Shown in pieces: positions 11,952 to 14,429 of a DNA stretch of 14,429 nt. The notes beneath the pieces are model-generated. The model made no database searches, was not told the DNA's origin, and saw only the letters and a program-made list of their open reading frames with translations. Origin of the DNA: an uncultured Bacillus sp. (GTDB lineage Bacteria; Bacillota; Bacilli; Bacillales; Cytobacillaceae); contig CALGSR010000161.1 in assembly GCA_937902115.1 (NCBI GenBank), positions 1-14,429 on the forward strand. Reading direction: 5' to 3'. Position 1 is the first letter of the stretch, and the number at the start of each line of letters is the position of its first letter. The translations under genes and the position numbers were made by a program.

Positions 11952-12890
11952 TTAAGATAAAACAGCCATAACATTTTTAACTGATTCAACTGAACGGTCA
12001 AGAGCCGCTTTTTCATCATCCGTTAACTCAAGTTGAATAACCTTTTCAATTCCGTCACCGCCGATAATAGTTGGCACACCGAGATAAATTCCTGTATACC
12101 CATACTCACCTTCAAGATAGGCAACTGTTGGAAGCACACGTTTCTGGTCTTTTAAAATCGCCTCTGTCATTTCCACTAGCGCAGCTGCAGGTGCATAATA
12201 AGCACTTCCGTTTCCTAAGAGATTTACAATTTCTCCACCGCCTTTACGAGTACGAGACACAATCTCCGCTATGCGTTCTTTGGGGATCAGAGTTTCGAGC
12301 GGTATTCCTCCAGCATATGAATAGCGGACAAGCGGCACCATATCATCACCATGACCACCGAGAACAAAACCAGTAATATCTTTAACCGAAAGTTTGAGTT
12401 CTTGAGCGATAAATGTACGGAAACGTGCGGTATCAAGAACACCTGATTGCCCAATGATACGGTTTTTCGGAAATCCTGACTCTTGGAAAACAGTATATGT
12501 CATCGCATCAACCGGATTTGTTAATACAATGATATAGCAGTCTGGAGAATATTTTACGATTTCCTTTGTTACTGCCTTCATCACTTTTTGATTTGTCTGT
12601 ACTAAATCATCACGGCTCATTCCCGGCTTTCTAGCGATACCAGCAGTAATGATAACGACATCAGAATCCATCGTATCTTCATAATTTGAAGTACCAATAA
12701 TGTTTGTATCAAAACCTTGGACAGGACTTGCTTCCAGCATATCTAACGCTTTCCCTTTCGTTGGGTTTTCCATTTGCGGGATATCAACTAAGATAACATC
12801 CCCAAGTTCCTTTTGCGCTAAAAATAATGCTGTAGTTGCTCCGGTAAAACCACTGCCAATCACTGAAATTTTATTACGTTTTAAAGCCAT
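11952..12890 (-). CDS. mdh: Malate dehydrogenase (NAD-dependent, LDH-like type)
   Basis: Mdh oxidises malate to oxaloacetate in the TCA cycle. The protein is 312 aa, the same length as B. subtilis Mdh. The Rossmann motif VIGSGFTGAT is at residues 10-19, Asp36 in VDIP selects NAD, Arg87 and Arg93 in IARKPGMSRDD bind the substrate carboxylate (Arg87 marks malate rather than lactate specificity), and Asp153 and His180 (GGHGDDMVP) form the catalytic relay. It belongs to the LDH-like MDH group of Firmicutes. The ATG at 12888-12890 follows GGGGAGAGGA. It lies between icd and phoP as in B. subtilis, but the icd terminator means it probably uses its own promoter in the 130 bp upstream. Confidence 0.97.
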   Translation of the reverse strand: MALKRNKISVIGSGFTGATTALFLAQKELGDVILVDIPQMENPTKGKALDMLEASPVQGFDTNIIGTSNYEDTMDSDVVIITAGIARKPGMSRDDLVQTNQKVMKAVTKEIVKYSPDCYIIVLTNPVDAMTYTVFQESGFPKNRIIGQSGVLDTARFRTFIAQELKLSVKDITGFVLGGHGDDMVPLVRYSYAGGIPLETLIPKERIAEIVSRTRKGGGEIVNLLGNGSAYYAPAAALVEMTEAILKDQKRVLPTVAYLEGEYGYTGIYLGVPTIIGGDGIEKVIQLELTDDEKAALDRSVESVKNVMAVLS

Positions 12891-12945
12891 ATTTATCCTC
12901 TCCCCTTTAGTTATTTACATAAATAAACAATACCAGAAAATTCTG

Positions 12946-12951
12946 ATTATA
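12946..12951 (-). promoter_or_regulatory. Possible -10 of the mdh promoter
   Basis: A perfect TATAAT (12951-12946 on the minus strand) lies 56 bp before the mdh ATG, downstream of the icd terminator. No convincing -35 accompanies it, although TTATGG lies 19 bp upstream. A small dyad TAATA-N5-TATTA (12974-12988) lies further upstream. Confidence 0.35.
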
Positions 12952-13020
12952 GGAAGTACAAGATTCTCGCCCATAATATATCCTATTAATAAAGTCACCT
13001 TTTTAAAACTTTTACCTATG

Positions 13021-13063
13021 AAATAAAAAAGCATCCGGCCAAATTTAGGATTTGACCGGATGC
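13021..13063 (-). terminator. Rho-independent terminator of icd
   Basis: On the minus strand, GCATCCGGTCAAAT pairs with ATTTGGCCGGATGC over 14 bp (one G-U pair), flanked by A and T runs, and ends TTTTTTATTT. It lies 16 bp after the icd stop and is the strongest terminator in the window. Confidence 0.92.
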
Positions 13064-13079
13064 CTTTTTTGTTTAATTA

Positions 13080-14345
13080 TTACATGTTCTTAATTAACTC
13101 GTCTCCGAATTCAGAACATTTTACTTCTGTTGCACCTTCCATTAGACGGGCAAAGTCGTAAGTTACTACTTTAGAAGCAATTGTTTTCTCCATTGATTTC
13201 GTAATCATCTGAGAAGCTTCAGTCCAACCAAGGTGATCGAGCATTAAGCAGCCAGAAAGAATAACAGAAGATGGATTCACTTTATCTAATCCTGCATATT
13301 TTGGAGCTGTACCAGGTGTCGCTTCAAAGATAGCATGTCCTGTTACGTAGTTTATGTTTGCTCCAGGAGCAATTCCGATTCCGCCAACTTGAGCCGCAAG
13401 AGCATCAGAAATAAAGTCACCATTCAGGTTCATCGTTGCAACAACGTCAAATTCACTTGGACGTGTAAGGATTTGTTGTAAGAAGATGTCTGCAATCGCA
13501 TCTTTTACAATAATTTTGCCTGCAGCTTCAGCATCTGCTTGTGCTTTGTTTGCTGCTTCAATGCCTTGCTCTTCTTTAATGCGGTCGTATTGATTCCATG
13601 TGAATACTTTATCCGCATATTCTTTTTCCGCTACTTCGTAACCCCAGTTTTTGAATGCTCCTTCAGTAAACTTCATGATGTTCCCTTTATGTACTAAAGT
13701 TACAGATTTTCTTCCTTCTTTCAGAGCATATTCAATCGCTGCACGAACAAGACGGCTTGTCCCTTCTTGAGAAACCGTTTTAATCCCGATTCCAGAAGTT
13801 TCCGGGAAGCGAATTTTTGTTACGCCGAATTCGTCTTGTAAAAGTTTGATTAATTTTTTAGCTTCTTCTGAGCCTTGAACAAACTCAACACCAGCATAGA
13901 TATCTTCAGTATTTTCACGGAAGATTGCCATATCCGTATCCTGAGGACGTTTAACCGGTGAAGGTACTCCTTCAAACCAACGTACAGGACGCAGGCATAC
14001 ATACAAATCTAATTCTTGGCGAAGCGCAACGTTTAGTGAACGGATCCCGCCGCCAACAGGTGTTGTTAAAGGTCCTTTAATTGCAATCAAATATTCATTG
14101 ATAACATCTAAAGTTTCTTTTGGAAGCCATTCGCCCGTTTGGTTAAATGCCTTCTCACCAGCTAAAACTTCTTTCCACTCAATTTTGCGTTCACCGTTAT
14201 ATGCTTTTTCAACTGCAGCATCTAATACTCTTGATGCAGATGCCCAGATATCGGCACCAATGCCATCTCCTTCGATAAACGGTATAACTGGTTGATTTGG
14301 AACATTCAATACTCCATTTGCTACTGTAATTTTTTCTCCTGACAT
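13080..14345 (-). CDS. icd: Isocitrate dehydrogenase, NADP-dependent
   Basis: Icd converts isocitrate to 2-oxoglutarate and CO2 with reduction of NADP. The 421-aa length is close to B. subtilis (423). IEGDGIG (24-30) opens the fold and GGGIRSLNVALRQ contains Ser103, equivalent to the phosphorylation/substrate Ser of other ICDs. RxxxE-type metal and substrate residues lie in the central region. NADP specificity is shown by Lys349-Tyr350 (APKYAG) and by Tyr396 and Arg400 (TYDFAR). The ATG at 14343-14345 follows GGAGG at 8 nt; an in-frame TTG at 14360 would put the Shine-Dalgarno inside the gene. citZ is the expected upstream neighbour, beyond the edge. Possible promoter elements TTGGTT-16-TAAGAT occur in the leader. 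Confidence 0.97.
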   Translation of the reverse strand: MSGEKITVANGVLNVPNQPVIPFIEGDGIGADIWASASRVLDAAVEKAYNGERKIEWKEVLAGEKAFNQTGEWLPKETLDVINEYLIAIKGPLTTPVGGGIRSLNVALRQELDLYVCLRPVRWFEGVPSPVKRPQDTDMAIFRENTEDIYAGVEFVQGSEEAKKLIKLLQDEFGVTKIRFPETSGIGIKTVSQEGTSRLVRAAIEYALKEGRKSVTLVHKGNIMKFTEGAFKNWGYEVAEKEYADKVFTWNQYDRIKEEQGIEAANKAQADAEAAGKIIVKDAIADIFLQQILTRPSEFDVVATMNLNGDFISDALAAQVGGIGIAPGANINYVTGHAIFEATPGTAPKYAGLDKVNPSSVILSGCLMLDHLGWTEASQMITKSMEKTIASKVVTYDFARLMEGATEVKCSEFGDELIKNM

Positions 14346-14429
14346 ATTATATCCCTCCAAGATGCTAGTAAATTGAACGTTTTGCAGGAATATCTTAAAC
14401 GTTACTCGAAATTAACCAATATATTCCAG

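Noticed and set aside
12974..12988. AT-rich dyad TAATA-N5-TATTA upstream of mdh, considered as a CcpC-type site
   Set aside because: The spacing and half-sites do not fit ATAA-N7-TTAT, and such dyads are expected by chance in AT-rich DNA.
14360..14400. Possible CcpA cre site around TGCAAAACGTT upstream of icd
   Set aside because: The core spacing is off by one base relative to the cre consensus on both strands.

Overview
The window is a chromosomal core-gene segment from a member of the Bacillaceae (Bacillus sensu lato). The base composition is low in GC. Shine-Dalgarno sequences are strong, GTG and TTG starts occur, and intrinsic terminators are abundant. The gene order (citZ-)icd-mdh-phoP-phoR-polA-mutM-ytaF-coaE-gapB-nrdR-dnaB is the conserved Bacillus arrangement. 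Every convincing gene lies on the minus strand, so transcription runs from position 14429 toward 1. Open frames on the plus strand look like shadows of these genes.

In transcription order: icd (isocitrate dehydrogenase) and mdh (malate dehydrogenase) are TCA-cycle genes, each with its own terminator. phoP and phoR form a translationally coupled two-component system for phosphate limitation. hflK and hflC are two overlapping SPFH membrane-protein genes inserted between phoR and polA, a position where Bacillus subtilis has nothing. polA, mutM, ytaF and coaE form a probable replication/repair operon that ends in a perfect 13-bp terminator overlapping the coaE stop codon. gapB (gluconeogenic GAPDH) has its own promoter and terminator. 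nrdR (ribonucleotide reductase repressor) has a good sigma-A promoter. The window ends in the 5' part of dnaB (replication initiation). Relative to B. subtilis, speD is missing between gapB and nrdR.

The coding content is ordinary; the interest is in the intergenic DNA. The most notable signal is four TTHACA-like hexamers at exact 11-bp steps, 9 bp upstream of a TATAAT, just after the phoR stop. This is the architecture of a PhoP-activated promoter. A terminator lies about 70 nt downstream of it and before hflK, so the promoter may make a short phosphate-regulated RNA or drive hflKC by readthrough. Other signals are a long hairpin sequestering the ytaF ribosome-binding site, a pair of strong palindromes between polA and mutM, a terminator-like hairpin between nrdR and dnaB, a CcpN-type operator over the gapB -10 box, and 9-bp direct repeats upstream of gapB. 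No mobile element, CRISPR array, tRNA or rRNA was seen, and no gene-free stretch exceeds 300 bases.
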